DNA from: Lepeophtheirus salmonis
Taxonomy: Eukaryota; Arthropoda; Copepoda; Siphonostomatoida; Caligidae
Reading direction: 5' to 3'
DNA: 64,000 nucleotides
Assembly (NCBI RefSeq): GCF_016086655.4
Contig: NC_052132.2
Coordinates: 10,542,805-10,606,804, forward strand
The notes beneath the pieces were generated by a model. It saw only the letters and a list, made by a program, of their open reading frames with translations, had not been told where the DNA came from and made no database searches. Shown piece after piece: positions 25,380 to 37,797 of this stretch. Within the stretch, counting starts at the first letter, position 1. Every line of letters begins with the position of its first letter. Made by a program: the position numbers and the translations under genes.

Positions 25380-25944
25380 TATGAATATAAAGTTGTTTAC
25401 AGACGGTTATTTGTCACAATTTTGATCGAGAACATCTTGTCTGGATCTGATTACTTATCAAATCTGTGGATCTGCCATTTTTTATTTTTATTTTACTCCT
25501 TGTGACGTTTAACCTTATTTTGTTTAAACAAATAATATTTCAATTCTCTTATTTGTATTTTTGATTTTAATAATTATTATTTGGACGTAGTCTGTTTTCT
25601 GTACATAATTGGATTACAAACTTTTATGATTTTTGACTTCCGTGTAAAGAATTGTATATGTGATTCACTGGATGTTAATAGACCATTAAAATTGTGTGAT
25701 ATATTTATAGAGGTATATATAATTTACATTTTGAAATTCTTTTAATTTATTTATAATATTTTTACCTAACACGTATTAAATTAATTTTGGTATTTTAGTT
25801 TTTGGTTCAAAACTTTTCAGTTTCAAATATGGTAAAATTTATTTCAAATACATAAATATAGCTCATACTGTATAGGTTTTATTAAATTTATATACAAATA
25901 CATCGTTTATTTTTAGCAGAATATCTTTGTATATTAAATGTGAA
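25380..25944. other. No gene seen
   Basis: AT-rich DNA between the retrotransposon relic and the tandem array. Confidence 0.6.
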
Positions 25945-26079
25945 TGTCTATGTGTGTGTATTTCCTTCAATCATCGCCGAATCAATGGATGGATATTACT
26001 GAAATTTTTTATGTAGGCTTTTAGGGCTCCAAAAATAGTTCTAGTAACAATTTTTTTTTTATTTTTCAAGGCAATGGCG

Positions 26080-26657
26080 GCCTTTAACCAGCATTGATAA
26101 CACTTAACATGTACAACCTGAGGGCTGAGATATATTTTGGATACTAGAAGAGTTTTTTGATGCTCAGGGAAGCGGCACTTGAAGAATTTAACCTGCCTCA
26201 GGGATCAACAGCTCATATACACAATCCTTTGACGGGGGATGTATTGTAGCATATTAGGAGGGGTTGCTGGTGCTTAGAAATGCGGCTGTGGTGCAGTTTC
26301 AACTGCCTTGAGGCCCAGTACTTCACCTGGACAACTTGAGAGCCGGGTGTTGTATATTGAGATATTAGTTGTTTCATACATGCTTGGAGAAGGGGCGATA
26401 GAGAAATTTACCTTGACTCAGGCCCAGCAGTTCACCTGCACAGTCCATGGACTGGGGTGTATTATTGTTTTTTAGAAAGGTTACTTGGTGCCTACAAACG
26501 CAGCAACGGTAGAGTTTAAGCTGTATGTTGGCTTAATACTTCAACTGTACAACCTGAGAGCCGGAGAGTATTTTGGGATATTAAGAGGTTTTCTAGATGC
26601 TCAAGAAAGTTGCTGCGAGACTCCGAGTTCAACGTTTGACCCAGAATGAATCAATTA
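26080..26657 (+). repeat. Diverged 109-bp tandem array, possible dimers
   Basis: Five units start at 26113, 26221, 26331, 26440 and 26549 (lengths 108, 110, 109, 109), preceded by a partial unit. Units 1, 3 and 5 start ACAACCTGAG or ACAACTTGAG. Units 2 and 4 start ACAATCC or ACAGTCC. This suggests an older doubling. The array is more GC-rich than its surroundings. Just before it, at 25945-26020, is a TGTGTGTATTTCCTTC...GGATGGATATTACTGAAAT motif of a kind I recall from other arthropod repeats. Confidence 0.8.
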
Positions 26658-26659
26658 CT

Positions 26660-27900
26660 TCCACATTGTATGAAAGTATATTCATAGTCATAACACCAAC
26701 ATGAGAATAATTCTTAAAATTTTATGTCTTTATTTTTTGATTTCTATAAAGAAGAAAAAATCTGAATTAATTTTAATTTATTTATGTAATGAGCAACACC
26801 AGAAAAACCAACTCTAGTATGTATTAAATTGAAAAATCACAAAAAAAAAAGTCCTAAAAGTCACAGATAAAAATTAGATACAAATTTTGATATACATTAT
26901 ATATATTTTTTTTCTGTCTAAGTTATATTAACGAAAATTTCCTTTATCTTACGTGGGTTCAAATATATGACAAATTGTTTATATAAAAAAAATCAATTCC
27001 TCCACACGTTTTTACACTCTCATAATTAACATGACGAAAAAGAAACCCTGAAATAAAATTTATTCAATTACATGATTGAACAAATATAAATAAATACAAC
27101 TATCAAATGTTGTATCATTTATTTTAACTATTTGTTCCATTTTTTCAGTCATATATATATATATCAATTAAAAAGCTAAAAATAATTTAATTTTAACGAC
27201 ATTAGTTTGGGTCTTCAACGAGATATAATTTATTATTCTTATGTAAAAATATTAAAATTTTGTTTGTGGTAGGAATATTTTTGCAAAATATTTGCTAGTT
27301 TATACAAACTTTGGAAATGAAACTAGTAACCATAAGTCTTAATAAGGTTCTCATTAGTATGTGGAATAGTAGCTACAATATAACGTTTCCACACATTGAA
27401 AAAAAAGGAATATAAAAAGGAAAAGAACAACTTTTGATTCAAAACAGTTAATTAAATTTACTAAACCTCGATTAAAAGTTACTCAATATAGGAATAAATA
27501 TGGCAGATAAAAATTTCTTATCGTTTTTCTAAATTTTGGTGTATATAATATCCCAATTCACTAACAAAGGATCAGGAAAGATTTTTTCAATGAATGTCTT
27601 TTGCGTCTGCCTTGGACGCATCATACAGATTTAACACAGAACAGGACGCCCAGACTTAGAAACCAACACCTCTAACCATCAGACATAAAATAATTTTAAT
27701 GAATTTTAATCTAAATTGAGTTTTAGGTTTGAGTATTTGGTGATGTCTAGTCCATAGTATTTGCAACACACTGATCATAAATCAAATGTAAATTAGCATC
27801 ACAAAGAATAATTTATTAAAATTTGAAAAAGAAACGATAAATTTTTTGATTTTAAATTTTTATACTGGAATGTTATTTCAATAGATTTTTTCAACTTCCT
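26660..27900. other. No gene seen
   Basis: AT-rich with short (AT)n runs. No motif. Confidence 0.6.
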
Positions 27901-27939
27901 TAGCATTTTTTTTTTTTTTTTTTTTCGATGATATGACTA

Positions 27940-28340
27940 GAGTTGTAAATCGCAAGCATTTTGGTATTTAAAAAGGGGGGGGAAAAATTCAAAATGGTGG
28001 CCCTTATAATTTGAATAATGTTGTGAAGGAGAGCAGCTTAGTTGTTCATGACGTTTCATTAGATTAGCTCGATGCAACAGCTATGAAAGGAAGAAAATAG
28101 CTTGTAAGGTCCATCTTATTTCAAGGAACGACATAGGAAAGGATGACTTCGTTTTCCATCCTCAATTATAGTCTGAGTCCAACACTTACAACTCCCTGAC
28201 TGCTCAATTTTCTACTCGTCGTCATTCACGAGCGCATGGAGTCGTGATTACACTTTATACCTAGATGTTTTTTCCTCAACAACAACAAAAAATCATAACA
28301 GCTTTAGGAAATAAAAAACACTGTTGATGCTCCCTGCAGT
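27940..28340 (+). repeat. R1 copy, plus sense
   Basis: It starts with a piece seen at the R1 left end (GACTAGAGTTGTAAATCGC). It includes CATGACGTTTCATTAGATTA, GACATAGGAAAGGATGAC and TTTATACCTAGATG, and ends AATAAAAAACACTGTTGATG. A 20-T run sits just before it at 27906-27925. Confidence 0.75.
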
Positions 28341-28839
28341 AAGAAAAAGTACGATAAAAAAATACTTTAAATTTAGAAATTTAATATTAAATTTTTATTC
28401 ATGACCTCTTACTTAAAATATACCCACAATTTCATAGATTTAAAAAAAAAGTAATGAGAAGGAATGTTTCGATATTAATTAAACCAAAGGCATTATAAAG
28501 AAAATGCTGTTTTTTAAAGATAATTATAGTTTCTGCTCGATATATTTAATGCGAAAATATATATCTAATTTTTTTAAACTATTAAATACTTTTTTTAGTA
28601 AATCCATAATTTTGGATTGGCTAAGAAAGAAGAGGATTAGGTTTGCCATTTTTCTCTCAGATTTATATAAAACAAAACTATTTAGGGTATACTGTATCAG
28701 TTTGTCGCAAAACATACTTTCTTTTTCTATCTCGAAATTGGAGACAGCGACAGCAGAATGTTGACATTTAAGTATTGCAACATTTCAATAATAAGGAAAT
28801 AACTTGAGAAGATTGTGAGTTTGCCTCTTTAGGATAATT

Positions 28840-29135
28840 CTGGAGGAGGAGAGAAAAGGGAGCACTCGGATTCGATCCGTGGACTGATGGATGAAGACAA
28901 GATACAAAAAAAAGTCATATTGCCTTACATAATAAGATGTGATCTCCTTCAGCCTCATCCCTCCTTCCACAGATTGGCTTCGAGCCCCCTTCCCCCTGAT
29001 ACTACATAGGAGACAAACACAACCACTTCCACATAATAAAATATTCCATCTTCTACCCTCAAAAGTGTTGATTGTCCAAAAACTCGAAAAAGTCGAAATT
29101 CCTCACCTCCTACTGAAATAATATATTCTTTGCAT
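28840..29135 (+). repeat. R4 dispersed repeat, copy 1
   Basis: It carries AAGATGTGATCTCCTTCAGC, CTCATCC, TCCACAGATTGGCTTCGAG and CTTCCACATAATAAAAT, all found in order, diverged, at 39230-39510. Overlapping open frames on both strands show no protein motif. Confidence 0.7.
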
Positions 29136-29807
29136 CCCTTCACTTCACTAAGGAAAAATATTTTCTTATTATTGAAAGATTGTGATAATTGAATTTCCAC
29201 TTTCCGCATGCACAATTTCCGATTTTCATTTGTTTTCGTAGCAACTTACCCTCAATGTTTCAACAATTAATCGTACCATTGAAAAAATAAGAAATTGATA
29301 GATTATATATGAATGGCCTTATTGGGACGCATATAAATCTCACATTAAGACATTAAACTATAAGTAAAGGTATTGGGTAAAACAATTATCCTAAAAATTT
29401 GATTCCAACACCTATAATTGATCTAAATTGAAATATTGTACAATAATATTGAAAAAAAACATTGTAGCTTTCATGATTTTTTTTTTTTTTTTTTTTTTGG
29501 TTCTTACACTTAAGTACCGAAGCAGTTACGTAAAATATATATATAAATAAATATTTCTGTTTAAAATTTAAGCTTCAGAGTAAGATTACATCGCAATGTT
29601 ACTAAAATTTACAAAAAAAAAGACGAACATAAAACAGGTAATATTTATTTCGACCTATCGGATGTAAAACAAATACGGCATTCACAATAAAACAAAGATA
29701 ATTTATGAAAATACTAAAAACAAGTCTCAAATTTAAATTTTAGATTGTCGTAAAATCTATTTTAAGGACTTTAATTGGTGTCTTGAAGTTGATCGAAGGT
29801 ACTTAAT

Positions 29808-30590
29808 TTTTTATCCAGCCAATATAAGAGAATTATTCTCCAGAGACTGAACTTGAATGGAAAGAGCAGCATATCTTGCTGTTTCAGCAATAACAATTGC
29901 TTTCAGCTCCTGAGGATGCAACACATGATTATTTGTTACTCTGTTAGCTATTAAAGCTTTAGAGTGTAGTAGAGCAAAATCTAAAGCCCTGGTTTCAGAT
30001 GACACTCCTCTGTCCCTTTTGGAAATCCCGAACAAAATTATTCATTTGCCACATTACTATTAGTATGTTCTAATCCCACAGCGGGACAATCCACGAAAGT
30101 ATGTAGAGTATCATTAAAAATTTATACTTCAATCTGGCATAAATGGCATAAAAAGCTTAATCATTCCAGTAGAGATTTGGAAATGAACAGTAAAATTTCT
30201 GCCATCCTTAATTCCTCTTAGATAATTTAATTTCCACCTTCTCCAGTTTTCTGGGAGCCCCAATTTTCATTTTAAGATACCAAGGGCAAGGTATAATTTG
30301 GGCAATTGCTACTCTTGTGAGGAGAAACTTGGATCTTCTGTCCCTAAATGTTACAAAATTATGAATATTAAGAATTCCATTTTTGATTGCATATTCCTCC
30401 AGAGGTGCATGATCTTTGATGTTAGTGAAAAAAAAACAAAAAACATTTCCCTAAATTTTATCGGATTATATCTATTAATGAATTTCCCTGATATACAGAC
30501 TTGTATTTCATGATGATTTTTTGTGCAGCAGCCCAATCCTTAGAAATTGCAACAAGGGTTGTATTTGTGAGATCTGTTATCATCAACGTT
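29808..30590 (-). pseudogene. Non-LTR retrotransposon reverse transcriptase relic (3' half)
   Basis: Read leftward on the minus strand, frames give TNTTLVAISKDWAAAQKII (after a degenerate YADD-like box), then AIKNGILNIHNFVTFRDR and LLTRVAIAQIIPCPWYLK. These are followed by NDTLHTFVDCPAVG, the zinc-finger-like C-terminal block. A final 75-codon open stretch (SSETRALDFALLHSKALIA and onward, 30035-29811) fits the helical tail. The order matches a LINE ORF2 from the active-site region to the end. Several frameshifts and stops break it. The match to family patterns is from memory, and the clade is unknown. Confidence 0.6.
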
Positions 30591-30800
30591 TCCTTAAATT
30601 AGCTGCAAGTACATACCTGTGAGATTAATAAATAAACACAAGGTCAACTCCGTATTTAGCAAGAACATAAGCGGAAAAGAATCCGTTTATGATCTTGATC
30701 CGATCTTTTTTGATTCCTGTGCTCATTCACTCGTGATAACACTTAATACTGAGATGTTTTCTCTTCAACAATGAAAGAAAAATTATAATTGCTTCTGAAA
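30590..30800 (+). repeat. R1 fragment, plus sense
   Basis: It carries AAATAAACACAAGGTC, ACTCCGTATTTAGCAAG, TGTGCTCATTCACTCGTG and CAACAATGAAAGAAAAATTA. It begins at the upstream edge of the retrotransposon relic at 29808-30590. Confidence 0.6.
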
Positions 30801-31379
30801 AAAATAAAATCGGCGTGTAAATATCAACTCTTCTCCTAAACATGTACAAGCAAATTCTACAATTGTAACTTCATACGTTTTAGCATTTTCACGTCTTTAC
30901 TTGGTCGGTCCAATACAAAAAAAAATCTTTAATACACAAAATAAATTAGTCATTATGTGTTTTAATTATATTATTTCTCATTCTAAATAGTCATTAATTT
31001 TCCCTTCTAATTAGAAGAAAGAAATCGAAATCTTAGTTATTTTAAAACATTTTTTTAATGTATAGTAATGTGCTGTAATAAATTTTACTTAATTGCATGG
31101 TATTGACAGCCAAATAAAAAGATGTTGTTTTATATTAGTAATCAATTAATCTTAATGTGTATAAAAATTTCTATGGTTTATGCACATTCTGCGTGTCAAC
31201 TTAACTCCAAACATGTAGATTCTTAAGATGTGGAATTTTGCATGAATATTTCAAAATGGTTATAGGCTTATCTTAAATTATTAATTTCTTTTAACAAATA
31301 AAGACAAATACGTATAAAACTCCCACATATAGAAACCTTGAAGCAAGTACTCTTGATTTTATCGAAGGTGGGATCAGAG

Positions 31380-31680
31380 AATTTTAACCAATTTCAAAAC
31401 TTTAATAATTTTGATGATGTATTTCAACCGTTTAAGCACGCATTTTTATCCCTGTCCAATGATAGATTGGATGAGGAAAAAAATCAAAGATTGTTACTCC
31501 GCAACTTGAGTTGATTGACCTGCTTGTTCAAGTCATCATCTTGTATAGAAGACTCGGATTAGATTGCCGCAAGATTTGAGCTTCTAAAAAACTTGGGCCT
31601 TTGTATTTGTTGAATGTTTGAATCAGCATGGTTGTGAAATTCTGTTTTCTCTCAGATAAATGCATTAAGAAATTAACATT
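31380..31680 (+). other. Possible decayed coding stretch, unidentified
   Basis: One plus frame reads NFNQFQNFNNFDDVF, PFKHAFLSLSNDRLDEEKN and QRLLLRNLS, then continues after a stop with RFELLKNLGLC. The charged, low-Phe middle part is unlike the AT-noise translations nearby. There are several stops and no family match that I know. Confidence 0.2.
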
Positions 31681-31854
31681 GTACTAAACTAGCTCATGAC
31701 TACGTAGATAAAATAAGATGAAGATTGCCAAAACCATTGCGGATGCAAACTTTAAAAAGATAGATATGAATTCACAAATATTAGAATTATAATGATTTAT
31801 GAAAATAATTATATATAATTGTAGTTAAATTGCCTATAATGAACAAAGGTGAAA

Positions 31855-32250
31855 ATCCAGTGTGGAATGGTCATGTTCAAAAAAGAAAACGAAAATCAAC
31901 ATGGCAACCCTGAACATTTGAAGAATGTTGTATAGGAGAGAAAGGAATTATGCTCATGACGGATCTTTAGATTAGTTGTGACAAGAAAGGAAGGAGAAAA
32001 GGCTATAAACTAAGACATTTGCTAGAATTACTCAGATGTCAATCCCCAATTATACTCTATGTTTAACAATGACTTACAACTATATCTCTGCAACAAATCC
32101 TCAGGGTTTGCCTCCGTCTTCTTTTTTAGCATACACGAACGTTCCAACAGGTTTTAAATTATTAAATCTATTTAGGAAACGATGGTCACTGCAGAGGATT
32201 TAAATAATAATGACAACTACTAAGGAAAATAAAATTCCTTCGATATAGTA
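31855..32250 (+). repeat. R1 copy, plus sense, diverged
   Basis: It has AATCAACATGGCAACCCTG, TTGAAGAATGTTGTATAGG, GAATTACTCAGATGTCAATC and CAACAAATCCTCAGGG. Confidence 0.6.
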
Positions 32251-32384
32251 CCAATTACAGATTAACGGGTCAGCTAAGAAACAACCCTGATTAGCATCAT
32301 TGGTAAAAAAAAACTTCTTCTAAAAATTAGAAGAAAAAAAAACAGTTTTTGTGTGTGCTCTTAATTCTTTTTTGTTCATTATTT

Positions 32385-32640
32385 AATTGGACTTGGAGTT
32401 GTTAACTTGTCTTTTTGTGTTTGCTACTTGAATATATGTTTACCAGGAATATGTTTAATCATGAATGACAAAGAGTAATTGACTTGTAGGAAAATTGAGA
32501 ATTACCCTGGAGATTGCAAGATAAAGAGTGGGATTTGTGTTTATTTCCTTCATATCAAAGCTGGTTAGAGCTAATTAAATAAAACGACATGACAGCCACA
32601 TTACGTTTAGTTTTGTTATATAGCAGTGAATATTATTATT
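32385..32640 (-). repeat. R1 fragment, reverse sense
   Basis: It has GAGTGGGATTTGTGTTTATT, GAGCTAATTAAATAAAACG and ACATGACAGCC in the reverse R1 order. It forms an inverted pair with the copy ending at 32250. Confidence 0.6.
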
Positions 32641-34369
32641 TTAATTAATTTAAAATATTCAAACGTCAAAGATTTTGATCATATTAATACTATTTACTGA
32701 CTAATTAAAATTGAAGCCATGTTTCATTAGTGAGGCCTGTGGTATTATTTATTTACCTTATTTAGAGTTACAACCAAAAACTGTTGAGAACTCGTCTTTT
32801 GGATAGTTCAATTTTTGTATGGATGACTATGAATGCCCAAAAATGGTTATATGTTCATTTTAAATGATTAATTCGGTAAATACAAACAAAATCCTTTTTA
32901 AAAAAATTGAAAGAGCTACGTATATATAAAAGAAGAAGAACATAAAGAATTTTGAGTAAATTTATTTATTCTAATTCTTCTTAGAGATATGAAAGAAGAT
33001 ATATGGTTTATATTACTTTACAACAATCTAATAACTGTTTGAGTACTTCCTAGTTATATTTGCTGATTTCTAAGCTTGGTAAGGCTTACACGATTGGGTA
33101 GTAAGAATTGTTATGTACACAGTTGTACATAAATCACTAGACGTCTGGTAGCATTGCAATGTGAGTAGTAGACTTCACAAATCAATTACTACTGTTATCA
33201 CAGCCGTTAGTAATATCCTCGCAAATTACCTCTGTTTCAACAGCTTAGTATTGATAATGATGAAGAGTTTTAACGTTTATTGTTCCACACAGAAGTTATA
33301 TGGCTATTATAAGGAAACTTCATTAAACTTTTTTATTCTTTGTTCGACTCTAAACCTGACTCTAATTCAAAACATATCCAAGAGTAATATTAATATTGAA
33401 TCTCGTATCAAACTGAATAATTTATGTGAGTAATATTATTTCTAAATACCTCTTTAGTTAGAAACAAAATGGACTTAAGATCATATCAACACTCAAATGT
33501 GTATTTGAAATCATTTAAAAAGTCATTACTGGAAAATGGACCACATTTCACTAAATTTATAGTGTTTCTTCTACCGATCTGACCCATCTAAGTATTTGCT
33601 GACAGTTTTTCCATCTGTGGATGGGAGACAAAAAAATAAACCTCCTGATTTCCCAAATTGTACTCTAAGGGCATGGAGAACTTAACTATGAGTTTACTTT
33701 GGGCCAAAAATATATTTTCTGATTGAAATTTTGCCAAGAGACCACGTTCTTCTCCAATAGAAGCGAAATGTGATTACCTACGAAGAAAGTGACAATATGT
33801 CATATGTCATAGATAATCCCTCAAAAAATGAGGGATGATATTTAATATGAGGCCATTCCTCCATACGTACTAAGAAAAGATATATGGGATAATAAGTTAG
33901 ATCTGAAAGGAATAGAAAGAAATAATATATATAAAATTTACTCTTTCTTAGACCAAATTGAATCATACTTGATAATTGCTTTTAGAGTACTCTTTCAAGT
34001 TTAACCAAACTACCGAAATTGGACACAAAATATTTATGTAAAACAATATTTGCAAAATGAAGTCAATATCAACTCATCTCCAAGAATCCAATGTTTATTA
34101 GAATAATAAATAACGCATCAATTAAGGCATAAATTAAGAATAATGACAAACCATTCTTATGCATGAATGATATTTACAGATTTAATTAACTAATTTACCT
34201 GGGTAAAATTAAGTATTTTACTATATTATTAGTCAAAATAATGCCTGGTAGAGAGCACTTTAAAATGTGAGACGTTAGAGTTCTATTATTACATTCTAAA
34301 TATAAGTTGATTTCTATATAGTATGACATAAATACGGGGAGATATTTTTTTCTGGTTTGTAATCTGAAT
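32641..34369. other. No gene seen
   Basis: The longest open frame (33161-33433, 90 codons) has no recognisable motif and typical AT-noise composition. A small hairpin, ATCCCTC with GAGGGAT, is at about 33814-33834. Confidence 0.5.
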
Positions 34370-34465
34370 AGTGATTTTATATTCCAAAGTTGTTATCATT
34401 GTTATTTAGTTCTTGAAGAGAGAACATCAATGTAAATATAAAGTAATCACGAGTACATATGCTCA
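34370..34465 (-). repeat. R1 fragment truncated by a MITE
   Basis: It has GTTGTTATCATTGTTATT, GAAGAGAGAACATC and AAAGTAATCACGAG and stops exactly where the fold-back MITE at 34466 begins. I do not find the rest of the copy beyond 34975. Confidence 0.5.
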
Positions 34466-34975
34466 ACACTATATCGTCGTGAGTTTAGAATAAGGCCATG
34501 GCCCCCAATTTTTTAATTGATATAATAATAAAAGTCTATAAGTATTCGTATGCCCCAGCTAGAAGGGATAGAAACAAAGACAGAGAAGAAGAAAAGAGAT
34601 AGAAACAAAGACAGATAAAAAGAAAAATGATTTTTTGCTCGGGGGACTCCACTATGTACGTGTTCAGGAATCCCTTATTCACTACAGGTATGCAACGAAT
34701 CCTCATGTGTCCATGAAGCTTGAAATAATTTATTTATACAGTTTAAGACATGAGGCTTAATGTTATAACAAATTGTATAATATATTTTTTCTTTTTCTCC
34801 TTTTTTTTTTCTCTCTTTGTTTTTATATCATTTCTTTTTCTCTCTCTCTTTTTCTATCTCTTGAAGTTGGGGCATACGAATATTAATGGACTTTTGTTAT
34901 GAAATCAATGCAAAAATGGGTTTTATCATTAAAATATTGTCGTGGCCTTATCTCAAATTGACAACGATATAGTGT
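34466..34975. repeat. Long-TIR MITE (510 bp)
   Basis: The outer ends pair: ACACTATATCGTCGTGAG on the left with, read inward from the right, ACACTATATCGTTGTCAA. Further in, AAAAGTCTATAAGTATTCGT pairs with AAAAGTCCATTAATATTCGT, both followed by ATGCCCCA. The arms then run into GA-rich tracts, giving imperfect arms of about 150 bp. No coding capacity. Confidence 0.8.
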
Positions 34976-37790
34976 TTTTGGAGATACTCTTTTTTTAAAA
35001 AGTAAAGTTAATGCTTTCGGCTATCAAATACAATATTTTTAAACTTTTTGAATCTATTCGTCTTGAAGCTATAAGCCTCTGAGCAAAAAGTATCCATTTT
35101 CTGTTTTAAACAAAGATAACTCGAGTTCAAAGTATGATGCAGAAATTCTAAAAAGGGTTTTAGAATTTTTTAACATTCTGCTTAAAAATATATTAACATA
35201 ATTTATCTATATTTTCAACAATTAGGGCTTAAAACAGCTTTGAACTTTAAAAATAACAAAAAATATATGGTTTTATTCTGAAGGCCACCAGGATATGAGA
35301 GAAAAAATAAGACGATATTTAGAATCAGGGGATCAAACATTACTAAGTTGAGCATAGGCTGTTGCTGTGCATTAAAAAAAAAGTGTAATTTTGTTGGATA
35401 GTGCTATCATCAATTTTTAATAATAAATTGTTCTTATTTGATTTCTTTAAAAAGGTTGAATGAATAAATGAACAAAATTTAGGATCATGTTTTTTATTTC
35501 CATTATTTTTTCAAACGTCTTGTCACCTTTATTTTGTTTAAGTATCATTGAATAAAGATTGCTTCAAATTTATAATTTCTTCTTGTAATTTCATATAAAT
35601 AACATAATTTAACAGTATTTTTTATTTATTATATCATATCCAAAAATTCATCAATTTAGTTTTTTAAGGATTTTGCTGCTGCATAACTGGCCGAAATAAG
35701 ATCAAATAAGCAAAGCAATGTATTTCTTGATCTAAACAAGTGGCATTATTGAATATATTTTTAAATGGAATGAATTGTGTATATAACATATTATTAGGTT
35801 GGGCATTTTGTTGTGTGCAAGAAGAAGGCAGAAGAGAGACTTATAGTACCCCTACATTAAAACCTTTGTTGAGATCAGCTGGCTGTTATATGATCTGAAA
35901 GGGAAAAAATGTATTTGTAGTACAGATAGGAAAATCTTCTCACTCTGAAATAGCATTAATACAGGGGAAGTATTCGGAAACTAGAATAGGCACTCGGTAT
36001 TGCTTAAAGTATTTTGTGAATAAATTAAGAATCATTTGAGCTGTATATCTCAAAATGTTCAAAAGTTATTGTCGCTTATGCGTTTTTTAACGTTTGGCGT
36101 GTCTTTGAACTTTGATCTTAACCTCTCTAAATATAAATTAAGTTACACATCTCAATTTAATCAAAAGTTACGACAATTTGGGTTGTTAACATTTTATGTG
36201 AGATTGACTTTTCAAAATTTAATAGCCTCTTACTTTTAACATATATAACCTTCTTACAAGGTATAACTAAAATCAATTTGTAAGTTTTTCAGTTATCCAG
36301 CTGAGAAACAAACAACCCCAGACATAAATACACTTGGTTGGTAGAGGTAATTGCACTTAAGCATATATATTATTAGTAAGTGTGCCTGGTATTGTTCAGA
36401 ACTATTTGGAGTTGATGAACATACATACATTGTTTTAGTAATATAGATAATGTAGTGTACCTTTTTTTTAAGATGACACGCTGAACTTTACCTAAACACG
36501 CTCGTTGCTAACCCTTATATAATGTCGATGTACTCTCCCTTTCTTTTCCTTGGCAGCATGACATTTTTTTTTAAATAGTTACAACAAAATATCAATTATT
36601 TAAATGTGAGCACAAAAATTACATATTTGAAGTAACTTCAATTACTTTAAATGTTAAATTTGAGTTAAACAACAATTATTATGAACTCTTTTTAATCTCC
36701 CACCCGGAACGGTAGTAGTTGCCTCGTCTATTTTTACTTCATATATATATTTCTCTCTTCCACCCGCCATCCCTCTTAATCCTTGCATAATACGATCAAT
36801 TATCCTTCCTTTACGTTCCTCGCAGGTGACGAGAATACTTTTATAAAAATTGTATTAACAGATTACAAAAACCCATCTAATTAATGAATTGATGTAGACA
36901 AAAGTAAAGAATCTTCCCTCCTCACGTTATTACCTTTAATGAAACCTTTCCTCCAAAGAGAAACAGAAAAAAGACCCAAAATGATCGGGTAGTTTAGCCA
37001 AATAAGTCAATCACAGCAATTGCTATTTATCTCTTAGGTTCTATCATTCTTATATTCTTGCTTCATAGTTTTTTAAAATGAATTATATACATTCATAATA
37101 TTAAAATTCTACCAATTATTTAATTCGTTCCGGTATTACTATATTGCTAAGTATTATTTTAATGAAAACATAGCCATTTATTTGTATATGATAGCCAAAA
37201 TTTATTCATAGAAATAATAAGATGGTCGATATTGTATCTATATACGAGGAGGGATCAACAAGAAACTGTATTCTTGTCCTTTTGGAACCGGATCAAAAGT
37301 ATAGTATATACCTTATTATTTCGTCTATTTATCAAAAAGGATAACTTATGAATTTGTCATGACGTATCATGTCAGAGGAAGGAATCTATTGAGAACAAAA
37401 ATACATACTGTATTTTTGTATTAGTGAGGTAACACCCTGCCCTTCTTTCTAAAATTCGATAAACTGGTTATAGAGCCCTATTGTTTGTCAACACTAGATC
37501 AATCATTTTTAAAAGAGTCAAGCTCTATCTTCGCTTTTTTACTACTTTTCCAATACCTACCGGACAGGTTAAGCGTTGGCTTTTACGGCATATAGTATGT
37601 TTGGACTTTGGCTATGATGAACTCTATATTGAATGCCTCCCTGATATTTGCCGACGTTGATAGTAACCAGTCGGAGCGGCTTAGATTCAACTACTTTTAA
37701 CACAGCTTGTTTTCAAAAGTGAGTTTTCTATAGGTAAAAAACAGACAACCATTGCTTTATCAATATAAATTATTTAATTTTTTCCTTTTT
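34976..37790. other. No gene seen apart from one R6 piece
   Basis: AT-rich. The block at 37250-37690 is somewhat richer in GC, but I could not read a transposase in it. Confidence 0.5.
36460..36530 (+). repeat. R6 repeat, copy 2
   Basis: GACACGCTGAACTTTACCTA and CACGCTCGTTGCTAA match copy 1 closely. Confidence 0.55.
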
Positions 37791-37797
37791 TTAAATA

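Noticed and set aside
26080..26657. CRISPR-like array
   Set aside because: The units are contiguous and diverged throughout, with no constant repeat and variable spacer structure, and the context is eukaryotic.
28866..28882. GGATTCGATCC as a tRNA T-arm
   Set aside because: It is a 3-nt-loop palindrome, without an acceptor stem, D-arm or anticodon arm around it, and it lies in repeat R4.
33161..33433. 90-codon open frame as a gene
   Set aside because: There is no motif, the composition is AT-noise, and no splice or repeat context supports it.
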